Part shown: positions 14,107 to 21,525 of the stretch, piece by piece
Layout: each line of letters opens with the position of its first letter
Position numbering within the stretch: position 1 is the first letter of the stretch
NCBI GenBank assembly: GCA_964542055.1
Contig: CAZITB010000018.1
Location: 1-31,300 of the forward strand
Reading direction: 5' to 3'
Length of the DNA stretch: 31,300 bases
Source: CAZITB01 sp964542055
GTDB taxonomy: Bacteria; Planctomycetota; Phycisphaerae; Sedimentisphaerales; CAMDDF01
The notes under the pieces: model-generated
What the model was told of the DNA's origin: nothing
The model's input: the letters and a program-made list of their open reading frames with translations, nothing else
Database searches by the model: none
Position numbers and translations under genes: made by a program

Positions 14107-15903
14107 CTATTTCTCAACGTTTATTTGTATGGACATATCGTTAATGATCAATTTATTTATCTTTAATTCTTTCGCGGTCCAGTCTCTGTAAGGGGTTATC
14201 TGGCTGGTGCGTTTTGTGTCCACAAGGACCATTGACTTGGTTATGGGAAGGTTTCCCAGTTCGGAATTTCCGAGGATAATACCGTCTGCGGGTACTTCCA
14301 TGTAAGCGTAGAGCTTATTGTTGTCGAAGCTGTGTACCAGTCTGAATGCCTGGAAGAGTTCTTCAATGTTTGTTACAGTGAATCTGTTTGGTCGCATTTG
14401 ACGAATGAAATTTTTATATGCATCGGCTCCGCTGATATTGATATTATATTGGCCAGGCTGGATATCTTCGGGTATTTTGTAATCTATCACGTATTTCCTG
14501 TCAATATCAAGTAAAGACCTTGTAAGTACTTCAAGTTGAATAGTTTCGCCGGGTTTTGGATTTGAGTTTGAGGTTATGATTTTTTCGACAGCGATAAGTT
14601 TGTGTGCCTGATTAATTGTAAAACTTGCATCTATAGATTCTATCTCGACGACCTGGAAAGGGTTGTCCATCAAAGTTGCGATCATTGCCATGAGATCATA
14701 AACGATGGCGGGGGCGCCTGTGTTTGCGGCGATATTGCTGTAGGAGATTTCGTCAAAACCTTTTGCTTTAACTTTTATATTATAAAGAATCTCGTGATTT
14801 TTGGGGACTTCGCTGTGCAGGCCGATGGTTCCCATTATAGCAGCGTTTACTAGCATGGGTGTTAGTCTTTCGTGGACAGCGGCTTGGCAGTTGAAGCGGC
14901 GGGGGATGTCGTTGTATTTGTTTACGTGGATGTTGAAGTCTATCATCGGCGGGACGGCGCCGATTTCACCGAACACTCCTGATTTTGTATCGGTTTTTAA
15001 AGCTCCGACGATCTGGCCGGACTGGCCGAATTTGAAAGATGTTATAACATTTGAAACCACAGTATGGATATAGCCGTTTGCCATTGGAAGATTGACCTTG
15101 CCTTCGCCGAGGAAAGCGTGGCCGAAAGCGTAAACTCTGTCATCTACAACATCGGTAACTGTTCCAACAGCAGAGAGTGAAATATCGCCTGTTACAAGCG
15201 GGCAGGCGACTGTTGCGCCGGGGACAAGGGGGGCTTCGAGGTCGTCCAAAGAAGCAGAAGCGGCGGCGGCGGAATAGACCTGCATGCCTGTGTTTCGGAA
15301 AAGGTCATTTATGTTATTGACCTGATCCTGGGCAAATGAGGACATTACCGGGATCGCGAGATGGTTCTGGCTTCGTGAGCTTTGCCAGTTTTCAAGAGAT
15401 TTGAAATATGCTTTTACGATTTGATCGGTGTCGATAGGTCGTGAGAAATCGTAGAAAGATTGGCCCGGTCTTGGTGTTTCGACGTTTAGTGCGTTTTGGG
15501 ATGAAGATATCATTTCTTCGATTGGGGTTACGCCGTATAGCGGTTCTTTTGAGAAGCTAAAGCCCACAGCCAGGGCACCGGCTAAACGGCCATCGATGAA
15601 GACGGGTGAGCCGCTGCATCCCTGGACGGGGCCGGTTTCGCGGAATCTTTCGTCGGTTCCCATCACGAGGATGGTATTCTGGCCGCCCTGGTTAAATATG
15701 CCGGGATTGGCTTTTTTAACGACGCTGATGACTTCGAGATCAAATTTTTCGACATTGACTCCCTTGTAAATTGTCAAACAATAGGCGGGCATGCCGGTTT
15801 CGATTTCATCGATCGTGATGTACCTGGTTTTGTCGAGTTGTGCGAACAGGGGCACGGCTGTTAATATAGATAAGTAGATATAAAAAAATGGTCTGAATTT
15901 CAT
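14107..15903 (-). CDS. Secreted SpoIVB peptidase (S55)-like protein
   Basis: The 598-residue product starts with a signal peptide (MKFRPFFYIYLSILTAVPLFAQ). The block GPVQGCSGSPVFIDGRLAGAL (residues 91-111) matches the serine loop of the SpoIVB/S55 family, with S97 as the likely nucleophile, and YAFGHAFLGEGKV (about 258-270) carries a GH motif also typical of this group. The rest (DISLSAVGTVTDV..., about 240 onward) is beta-rich, without known motifs. In Bacillus, SpoIVB triggers sigma-K during sporulation; no sporulation genes are here, so another envelope signalling or processing role is inferred. An in-frame ATG at 16017 is rejected because the promoter lies at 15951-15979 and AAAGGAT sits just before ATG 15903. 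It heads the operon with the propeller gene, 8 bases downstream. Confidence 0.82.
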   Translation of the reverse strand: MKFRPFFYIYLSILTAVPLFAQLDKTRYITIDEIETGMPAYCLTIYKGVNVEKFDLEVISVVKKANPGIFNQGGQNTILVMGTDERFRETGPVQGCSGSPVFIDGRLAGALAVGFSFSKEPLYGVTPIEEMISSSQNALNVETPRPGQSFYDFSRPIDTDQIVKAYFKSLENWQSSRSQNHLAIPVMSSFAQDQVNNINDLFRNTGMQVYSAAAASASLDDLEAPLVPGATVACPLVTGDISLSAVGTVTDVVDDRVYAFGHAFLGEGKVNLPMANGYIHTVVSNVITSFKFGQSGQIVGALKTDTKSGVFGEIGAVPPMIDFNIHVNKYNDIPRRFNCQAAVHERLTPMLVNAAIMGTIGLHSEVPKNHEILYNIKVKAKGFDEISYSNIAANTGAPAIVYDLMAMIATLMDNPFQVVEIESIDASFTINQAHKLIAVEKIITSNSNPKPGETIQLEVLTRSLLDIDRKYVIDYKIPEDIQPGQYNINISGADAYKNFIRQMRPNRFTVTNIEELFQAFRLVHSFDNNKLYAYMEVPADGIILGNSELGNLPITKSMVLVDTKRTSQITPYRDWTAKELKINKLIINDMSIQINVEK

Positions 15904-15950
15904 AAAATCCTTTCGGAAACTTTTATTAGGCAAAGTAAACATAATACAAA

Positions 15951-15979
15951 ATTTTAGTATGTATATTACTCTATTGCAA
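15951..15979 (-). promoter_or_regulatory. Promoter of the S55-propeller-fumarase operon
   Basis: On the minus strand TTGCAA (15979-15974) and TAAAAT (15956-15951) are exactly 17 bp apart. The leader to ATG 15903 would be about 40 bases. The -35 hexamer is palindromic and is also used by the plus-strand promoter listed next. Confidence 0.65.
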
Positions 15980-16002
15980 GATAAAACAATTCCTTGTATA
16001 AT
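15974..16002 (+). promoter_or_regulatory. Promoter of the TPR-rluD operon, sharing its -35 box
   Basis: TTGCAA (15974-15979) and TATAAT (15997-16002) are exactly 17 bp apart on the plus strand. The predicted leader of the TPR gene is about 90 bases. The same six bases serve as the -35 box of the divergent operon. Confidence 0.7.
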
Positions 16003-16098
16003 CCGACTTTTAATCAAGGCTTACGCTTTGTTGTATTTTTTGCCGGTTTTTGGAAAATACGGGTTTAAATGGAAATAATGATTATTTTGAGGTGATAA

Positions 16099-16926
16099 AT
16101 GAAATCTGAACATCGTCATCAGTTGCATACAAATGAACTTGCGAAATGGTTGTCGGAAGTTCCTGAGATGTTGAAACGAAATAAAAAGATGGTGATCTAT
16201 GTGCTTGTTGTTGCGATACTTGTGATAGTAAGCGCCTATATGACGATTTATCGGACCAAAGGGCAGCAAAGGCAGTACCGGTCCATGGTTACATATGGAA
16301 TTCAGGAAGAAGTTGCGGCGAAATATCAGATTGCCCAGGCAATGGCGCAGGGCGGCGATAGTTCGATGGCGCTTTCAATCGCGGCATCGACGCTGGTGGC
16401 AAATGCCCAGGAACTTGACAATGATAAGCTTAAAGGTTTGGCTTATATCAAGGCTGGAGATATGCTCAGGGCAGAATTGCAGTTTAAGCCGGGTCTTCCG
16501 GAAAGGGTAATGGTAGAGAGTCAAATTCAAACTGCCGAAAATTACTATCAGCAGGCGATTAAAGTGGCAGGAGAGGACGAAAATCTGCTTTCTATGGCTA
16601 AATATGGGATTGGATTGTGTAAGGAAGAGTTGGGCAATTTTGATCAAGCGGTTGAAATTTATACTGAAATAGCGACAAATACTGAGTATGCGGCGAGCCC
16701 TGCTTATTTTCAGGCCCAGAGAAGGCTTAGTAATTTAGTTGATTATACTGGCGAGGTGGAATTTTTGCCGGCTCCGGTAGTAGAGCCGCCCCAGGCAAGC
16801 GAAGAAATGACTCCGGATATTGATCAGGGTTCGATTTTGGAAGGTTTGAATATTACACCAGATGAAGCGAATCAACAAGAAGCGGCTCCGGCGGCTGGCG
16901 AGGATGCGAACGTTAGTCAGTTTTGA
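16099..16926 (+). CDS. Single-pass membrane protein with TPR-like repeats
   Basis: The 275-residue product has a charged cytoplasmic N-terminus, one membrane helix (about 31-51) and a periplasmic part with helical repeats. A TPR-like unit is visible near residues 175-200 (AKYGIGLCKEELGNFDQAVEIYTEIA), with weaker ones before it. The C-terminal 50 residues are rich in Pro, Glu and Ala and probably disordered. The layout recalls YfgM-like ancillary proteins of the secretion machinery, but the resemblance is only in topology. The start has a strong GAGGTGAT ribosome site. Its stop overlaps the start of rluD by one base (TGATG), so translation is coupled. Confidence 0.8.
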   Translation: MKSEHRHQLHTNELAKWLSEVPEMLKRNKKMVIYVLVVAILVIVSAYMTIYRTKGQQRQYRSMVTYGIQEEVAAKYQIAQAMAQGGDSSMALSIAASTLVANAQELDNDKLKGLAYIKAGDMLRAELQFKPGLPERVMVESQIQTAENYYQQAIKVAGEDENLLSMAKYGIGLCKEELGNFDQAVEIYTEIATNTEYAASPAYFQAQRRLSNLVDYTGEVEFLPAPVVEPPQASEEMTPDIDQGSILEGLNITPDEANQQEAAPAAGEDANVSQF

Positions 16927-17960
16927 TGGAGAATTTCGATCCAAATATTGAAAGCGACGATGAAATCCTGGAGCAGGATGAGTCTGAACTTGAAGGCGGT
17001 GAGCATCTAAAGATTCGTGTGGGCCATGGTATTCGCCAGCGGAGATTAGACAAGTATCTTCATGGTCGTTTCGGGCAGTTTAGCCGTACGATGATCCAGA
17101 AACTGATCAAAGAGCAGGGGGTAACCGTTAATGATCAGCCTGCCAAAGCATCTCAAAAGCTCAATCCCAAAGACATTGTTGACCTGATTGTTCCGCCGAA
17201 ACAGGTCAGGGAGATATTGCCGGAGGATATTCCGCTTGATGTTATCTACGAAGATGATGATATGCTGGTTATAAATAAACAGCCGGATATCATAGTGCAC
17301 CCCGCACGGGGTAATCTTTCCGGGACACTTGTAAATGCCCTGGTTAATTATTCCAATTCGCTTTCGACAATAAACGGCGAGTTCAGGCCGGGAATAGTTC
17401 ATCGTCTTGACAGGAATACGACAGGGGTCATGATAGTGGCAAAAAATGATACGGCTCATTGGCGTTTGTCAAGGCAGTTCGCTAACAGGACGACTCAGAA
17501 GTATTATATGGCGGTAACACATGGTTGCCCGGAACTGGACGGCGACAGGATAAATCAGCCGCTTGGTAATCATCCTTCGATACGCGAAAAGTATGCGATA
17601 AGGCACGATATAGGCAAAGAAGCGGTTACTTTTTACCAGGTGCTTGAGAGATTTAAGGGATATTGCCTGATTATGGCGATGCCAAAAACCGGAAGAACGC
17701 ATCAGATACGCATACATTTGGCTTATTTAAAGACGCCGATCGTGGCAGATGATATGTATGGCGGAAAGATTGTTTACTCGTGGCAAGTTGAGAACCGTGA
17801 GCCTGCGGTTGAAACGCCTGTTATCGGGCGGTGTGCACTGCATGCGTGGAAGCTGGAAATCAATCATCCCAGCAGCGATGAAAGGATGACGTTCGAAGCG
17901 GCGATGCCCGAAGATATGCAGAATTTTGTAGATCAATTGAGGATCCACCGGAAGGTATAG
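16926..17960 (+). CDS. rluD: RluD-family 23S rRNA pseudouridine synthase
   Basis: The 344-residue product has an acidic N-terminal extension (about 1-27), an S4 RNA-binding domain (about 37-90) and a pseudouridine synthase domain. The catalytic aspartate is D162 in HRLDRNTTG (159-167), and GRTHQIRIHL (256-265) is the second family signature. RluD makes pseudouridines in helix 69 of 23S rRNA; RluA/RluC relatives share these motifs, so the exact target is inferred from the S4 domain and general layout. The start ATG overlaps the stop of the TPR gene. The gene ends immediately before the stop codon of yacG on the opposite strand. Confidence 0.9.
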   Translation: MENFDPNIESDDEILEQDESELEGGEHLKIRVGHGIRQRRLDKYLHGRFGQFSRTMIQKLIKEQGVTVNDQPAKASQKLNPKDIVDLIVPPKQVREILPEDIPLDVIYEDDDMLVINKQPDIIVHPARGNLSGTLVNALVNYSNSLSTINGEFRPGIVHRLDRNTTGVMIVAKNDTAHWRLSRQFANRTTQKYYMAVTHGCPELDGDRINQPLGNHPSIREKYAIRHDIGKEAVTFYQVLERFKGYCLIMAMPKTGRTHQIRIHLAYLKTPIVADDMYGGKIVYSWQVENREPAVETPVIGRCALHAWKLEINHPSSDERMTFEAAMPEDMQNFVDQLRIHRKV

Positions 17961-18152
17961 TTACTGCTGTCGATCAGGGTGATCCTGATCTTGATCATTT
18001 TGGGATTCTATTTTATATTCGCTGTCTAACCACGCTCCAAGGTCGATGAGCTGGCAACGTTTTGAACAGAAGGGGAAAAAATCAGGCAATTTTCCATCCT
18101 TTTCAGTGGTATATTCGTATTGGTTCCTGCAAGTTGGGCATTTAACATTCAT
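17961..18152 (-). CDS. yacG: DNA gyrase inhibitor YacG-type zinc protein
   Basis: A 63-residue protein with four cysteines arranged as in YacG: C5-P-T-C8 and, about twenty residues on, C29-S-K-R-C33, followed by QLIDLGAWLDSEYKI. In E. coli YacG binds zinc and inhibits DNA gyrase. The C-terminus here is polar (Asp/Gln-rich). The start has no ribosome site; a TAAAAT box ends about seven bases upstream of the ATG, so the mRNA is probably leaderless. It abuts rluD tail to tail with no intervening base. Confidence 0.9.
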   Translation of the reverse strand: MNVKCPTCRNQYEYTTEKDGKLPDFFPFCSKRCQLIDLGAWLDSEYKIESQNDQDQDHPDRQQ

Positions 18153-18158
18153 AATAAA

Positions 18159-18188
18159 ATTTTAACATTTTAAAAGCTCCGCGGCCAA
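18159..18188 (-). promoter_or_regulatory. Candidate yacG promoter giving a leaderless mRNA
   Basis: On the minus strand TTGGCC (18188-18183) and TAAAAT (18164-18159) are 18 bp apart. The predicted transcript start falls at or within a base or two of the yacG ATG (18152). Confidence 0.45.
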
Positions 18189-18196
18189 GTTTTTTA

Positions 18197-18224
18197 TTGT
18201 ATAAATAGAATTTGAGACTATAAT
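18197..18224 (+). promoter_or_regulatory. Promoter of the arginine decarboxylase gene
   Basis: TTGTAT (18197-18202) and TATAAT (18219-18224) are 16 bp apart on the plus strand. The predicted leader to ATG 18278 is about 47 bases and contains AAGGAG. Confidence 0.6.
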
Positions 18225-18277
18225 CTGAATCCTTATTTCAATGATTTTTGTAACTCATAATGGTTTAAGGAGTTAAA

Positions 18278-18841
18278 ATGGTTCCAAAAGAAGTATTCTT
18301 CACCAGCGGTGTTGGTAAACATCATCATAAGCTGCAGTCATTTGAGCTTGCTTTGAGAGATGCCGGTATTGAAATCTGTAATTTGGTGACGGTCAGCAGT
18401 ATTTTTCCGCCAAATGGTAAAATAATTCCAAAGTCACAAGGTTTGAAAAAGCTGCGCCCCGGAGCGATAACCTACTGTGTAATGGCCAGATGTGATACTA
18501 ATGAGCCAAACCGGTTGTGTGCGGCAGGTGTTGGTCTTGCAGTTCCCGCAAAAGGTCACGAATATGGTTACATTAGTGAATTTCATGGTTATGGTCTTCG
18601 TAAGAAAAATTGTGCGGACTTGGTAGAGGATATGGCGGCGTCGATGCTTGCTACAACGTTGGGTGTGGAATTTGATCCGGATAAGGCTTATGATGAACGT
18701 AAAGAGATTTACCGGATGAGCGGTAAAATCGTGAAATCGCGAGCTGAAGTTAAAACGTGTGAAGGCGACAAAAATGGTCTCTGGACCACAGTAGTTTCGG
18801 CTGCTGTGTTTGTTATGCCGCCTTTTTCAGATTCTCAGTAA
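18278..18841 (+). CDS. pdaD: Pyruvoyl-dependent arginine decarboxylase
   Basis: The enzyme decarboxylates arginine to agmatine, the entry to putrescine and other polyamines. The 187-residue proenzyme has the family self-cleavage site NLVTVSSIFPP; cutting between S40 and S41 would give a small beta chain and an alpha chain with an N-terminal pyruvoyl group. GKIIPKSQGLKKLRPG and the later KGHEYGYISEFHG are also typical. The family was first described in archaea such as Methanocaldococcus and is found in scattered bacterial groups. The start has a clear AAGGAG site and a promoter. It is a single-gene unit, convergent with the TraR/DksA-like gene. No other polyamine gene is in the window. Confidence 0.94.
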   Translation: MVPKEVFFTSGVGKHHHKLQSFELALRDAGIEICNLVTVSSIFPPNGKIIPKSQGLKKLRPGAITYCVMARCDTNEPNRLCAAGVGLAVPAKGHEYGYISEFHGYGLRKKNCADLVEDMAASMLATTLGVEFDPDKAYDERKEIYRMSGKIVKSRAEVKTCEGDKNGLWTTVVSAAVFVMPPFSDSQ

Positions 18842-18853
18842 AGTAAAGCAAGG

Positions 18854-18881
18854 GCGGATGTTTTATTCGTAGAACATCCGC
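18854..18881. terminator. Hairpin between converging pdaD and TraR/DksA-like genes, possible terminator
   Basis: A perfect 9-bp stem (GCGGATGTT with AACATCCGC) encloses a 10-base loop that contains the minus-strand stop codon. There is no good T run on either strand, so it is at best a weak terminator or an mRNA 3'-end stabiliser. Confidence 0.4.
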
Positions 18882-19525
18882 TCATTATCTTCCTCTTCGT
18901 CTGGAAGGTAAGAATAGCTGTCGATATCCTCATCTTCCTCTAAATCTTCTTCTTCGAAGTCTTCGTCTTCATCACCGTAATCATCATCCTGGTCCTGGTC
19001 TTCGTAGTATTTTTCGCCTTCTTCCACCAAACCTTTTTCGACCATTCTGGCGTAATCTATGCAATAACGGGCCCAGGGATTTGCTTCGAGGCGGATTTCT
19101 TTTATAGCTTTGCCGGTACCCTCGCAAATACCGTAGGTGCCTTCGGCTATTCTTTCCAATGCGGCGTCAATTTCATAGAGTATCTTGCGTTCGCTGTCGA
19201 GAAGTCCCAAAGCGAATTCCTGTTCGTAATTGTCTGTGCCAATATCTGCCATGTGGATGGGCATATTGGAAAGATTGCCGCTTGATTCGTTTCTGGATTT
19301 TCTGAGAGCTTCGGCTTCCATGGAATCGACATCTCCAAGAATTTCAGCTCTTTTGATCAGCAGCAGATCTCGGAAATAATCCAATTTTTTCTGTGAAAGC
19401 TTTTTTGCAGGTTTATTCCTGCTTTTAGCGGCTGTTGTCTTTTTGGAAGTTTTTTTAGCCGTTTTTTTGGTAGTCTTTTTAGCAGCTTTTTTTGCAGTTT
19501 TTTTATTTGTACTTTTCTTAGCCAC
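18863..19525 (-). CDS. TraR/DksA-like protein with basic N-tail and acidic C-tail
   Basis: The 220-residue product has three parts. Residues 1-47 are a histone-H1-like lysine/alanine/threonine tail. Residues 48-165 form a DksA/TraR-type coiled coil and zinc-finger region. Residues 167-220 are strongly acidic. In the finger, two of the four expected cysteines are missing: C134 is followed by T137 and C155 by Y158, where the family has Cys-x2-Cys pairs. The RLEANPWARYC stretch is otherwise typical. Classical DksA modulates RNA polymerase with ppGpp; whether this variant does so is unknown, and the tails suggest contact with nucleic acid or basic proteins. Translation starts at GTG 19525 with GAGGAT 6 bases upstream. 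It is transcribed from its own promoter. Confidence 0.88.
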   Translation of the reverse strand: MAKKSTNKKTAKKAAKKTTKKTAKKTSKKTTAAKSRNKPAKKLSQKKLDYFRDLLLIKRAEILGDVDSMEAEALRKSRNESSGNLSNMPIHMADIGTDNYEQEFALGLLDSERKILYEIDAALERIAEGTYGICEGTGKAIKEIRLEANPWARYCIDYARMVEKGLVEEGEKYYEDQDQDDDYGDEDEDFEEEDLEEDEDIDSYSYLPDEEEDNERMFYE

Positions 19526-19567
19526 GTAAATCCTCGAAATACAATAACATCTTTAATCTTTAATAAG

Positions 19568-19597
19568 TTTATAAGATGATGATTTTACAAAAAGCAA
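19568..19597 (-). promoter_or_regulatory. Candidate promoter of the TraR/DksA-like gene
   Basis: On the minus strand TTGCTT (19597-19592) and TATAAA (19573-19568) are 18 bp apart, giving a leader of about 35 bases. The rest of the 180-base space up to mutL shows nothing else clear. Confidence 0.45.
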
Positions 19598-19705
19598 TGA
19601 ATTTAGACAAGATAAAAAAATTTGTGATGACAAAAAATGGTAATTTGTTTCGAAATGTGCTGATGTAAGAGGTTTTGGATAAAGAAGTTACTCAAAAGGC
19701 GGTGG

Positions 19706-21505
19706 TCAGGTCCGCCGGAACTGTTTTTCGAGTTCTTTTAAAGAGAATGTGATTGTGGTGGGCCTGCCATGAGGGCAGTTGCTGGACCTTTTTGCTGTTT
19801 TTCTTTGTTCAAGAAGGTTCGAAATCTCCTGATTTGAAAGCTTTTTGCCGGCTTTTATCGCGGCTTTGCAGGCGGTCATATCGAAAATGTCGTGAATTAT
19901 GCCTTCCAGGTCAGGTGTTTGCTCGGGATCAGAAAGAAGGTCGAGAAGGTCCTGAGTGAAAAGAATGGGGTCGAGTTTTTCCAGGACAACGGGGAAACTG
20001 TTAACGGCGATAGTGTTAGGGCCGAAGTCCTGCAATTCCATTCCAAGTTTATCAAATATGGATTTGTTGTTTTCGATCAGTTTCTGTTGTTGTTGAGTAA
20101 CATTTATGCAAGCGGGAACGAGGAGTTTTTGGGACTTTAAAGGGCCTTGGGCTGCGGCGGAGAGCAGTTTTTCGTATAAGATTCTTTCATGAAGGGCATG
20201 CTGGTCGATGATCTCGAATCCGTCGGAAGTTTCGACGAGTATGTAGCTGTCATGAATTTGGAGGACTTTTTCCTTGGGTTGAAGGAATTTAGAGTCATAA
20301 AAATTATCACGGGTGAAATTTTGATGAGGCGGTTGTTGGTAATCGGAGTTTGTTTTTGAAGGTTCGAAGTTAAATTTTGTTTGCGAAGAAGACGGCTGAT
20401 GCTTTTTGAAGAAATCTTCGATGGCTTGCCTTGCTTTTTGTCTTTCGGGGGAATTTTGCATTTCATTCGGTTCGAATTTCTTTGGGGCGATTGTGGCAAA
20501 ATCGGCGGTAGCGTCGATATTAGAGGTCATAAGTTTTTCGCGTATAACTGCCATAATTTGGGAGTGGAGCAGATTGGGGTTTTCGAAACGGACTTCGACT
20601 TTGGTTGGGTGAACATTTACGTCGAAATATTCGGCAGGCATGTTGATCAATAGAAAGATGACAGGGAATTTGCCGGGCTCTATCAATCCTCTGTAGGATT
20701 CTTTAATAGCATGGGAGATGAATTTATCTTTTATGTATCTCTGGTTGAGAAAAACATATTGGTAAGAGCCGCTTGCCCGGGCCGATGAGGGTTTGCCGAT
20801 AAAGCCTTTGATTTGGACATTTTTTTCCTGTGATGAAACAGGGAGCATGTCATCGCTTAGATTCGAGAAGAGGTTTTCTATTCGCTGGTTGAGTCTTTGG
20901 GATGAGGGCAGGAAATGGATTTTTCTCGAGTTATGGATCAGGGTAAAAGTGATATCAAGGTTTGCAAGTGCAATCCTTGTGAACTGTTCGGAAATGTGGG
21001 AAAACTCGGTATTTGTTGTTTTGAGGAATTTTCTTCTGGCTGGGAGTTTATAAAAAAGATTTTGCACTTCGACGGTTGTGCCGTATGTTGCGCTTGCAGG
21101 CTTAACAGTCTGGTTCTGGCCGCAGTCTATCTCAACAGTGTTTGCACTGATGGTATCTTGCTGTCTGCTTGTGATGGAGACTTTTGCGACTGAGCCGATA
21201 CTTGCCAATGCTTCGCCGCGGAAGCCCATAGTTGAGATTTTGAGCAGGTCATCGGAACCTTTGATTTTGCTCGTGGCATGGGGCAGGAAAGCTTTTTCAA
21301 GGTCTTCGGTATCCATGCCGAAACCGTCATCTATGATGCGGATAAGTTTCTTGCCGCCATCTGAAATTTCGACCGTTATATTTTTTGCACCGGCATCTAT
21401 GGAATTTTCCATAAGTTCTTTAACGACGCTTGCGGGGCGCTCAATTACTTCGCCTGCAGCGATCATATTGACCATGTGCTGGTCGAGAACTTTTATGCTT
21501 GCCAT
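19706..21505 (-). CDS. mutL: DNA mismatch repair protein MutL
   Basis: MutL links mismatch recognition by MutS to strand incision. The 599-residue product has the GHKL ATPase motifs: E30 in VVKELMENSIDAGA, DDGFGM (59-64) and GFRGEALASI (94-103). A low-complexity linker spans about 335-405. The C-terminal domain carries the endonuclease motif DQHA(x)2E(x)4E at 434-445, plus ACKAAIKAG and a late CPHGRPT. This shows the endonuclease-active type found in most bacteria, unlike E. coli MutL, which relies on MutH. It starts 20 bases after the gpmI stop with a poor ribosome site, so it is likely co-transcribed with gpmI. No mutS is in the window. Confidence 0.96.
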   Translation of the reverse strand: MASIKVLDQHMVNMIAAGEVIERPASVVKELMENSIDAGAKNITVEISDGGKKLIRIIDDGFGMDTEDLEKAFLPHATSKIKGSDDLLKISTMGFRGEALASIGSVAKVSITSRQQDTISANTVEIDCGQNQTVKPASATYGTTVEVQNLFYKLPARRKFLKTTNTEFSHISEQFTRIALANLDITFTLIHNSRKIHFLPSSQRLNQRIENLFSNLSDDMLPVSSQEKNVQIKGFIGKPSSARASGSYQYVFLNQRYIKDKFISHAIKESYRGLIEPGKFPVIFLLINMPAEYFDVNVHPTKVEVRFENPNLLHSQIMAVIREKLMTSNIDATADFATIAPKKFEPNEMQNSPERQKARQAIEDFFKKHQPSSSQTKFNFEPSKTNSDYQQPPHQNFTRDNFYDSKFLQPKEKVLQIHDSYILVETSDGFEIIDQHALHERILYEKLLSAAAQGPLKSQKLLVPACINVTQQQQKLIENNKSIFDKLGMELQDFGPNTIAVNSFPVVLEKLDPILFTQDLLDLLSDPEQTPDLEGIIHDIFDMTACKAAIKAGKKLSNQEISNLLEQRKTAKRSSNCPHGRPTTITFSLKELEKQFRRT

Positions 21506-21525
21506 ATTTTGCCTGTGAAAACTAA

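Noticed and set aside
15904..16017. N-terminal extension of the S55-like protein from ATG 16017
   Set aside because: The promoter lies inside this stretch, and the ribosome site and signal peptide point to 15903.
18854..18881. Strong bidirectional terminator between pdaD and the TraR/DksA-like gene
   Set aside because: The stem is good but neither strand has a proper T run, so only a weak or alternative role is listed.
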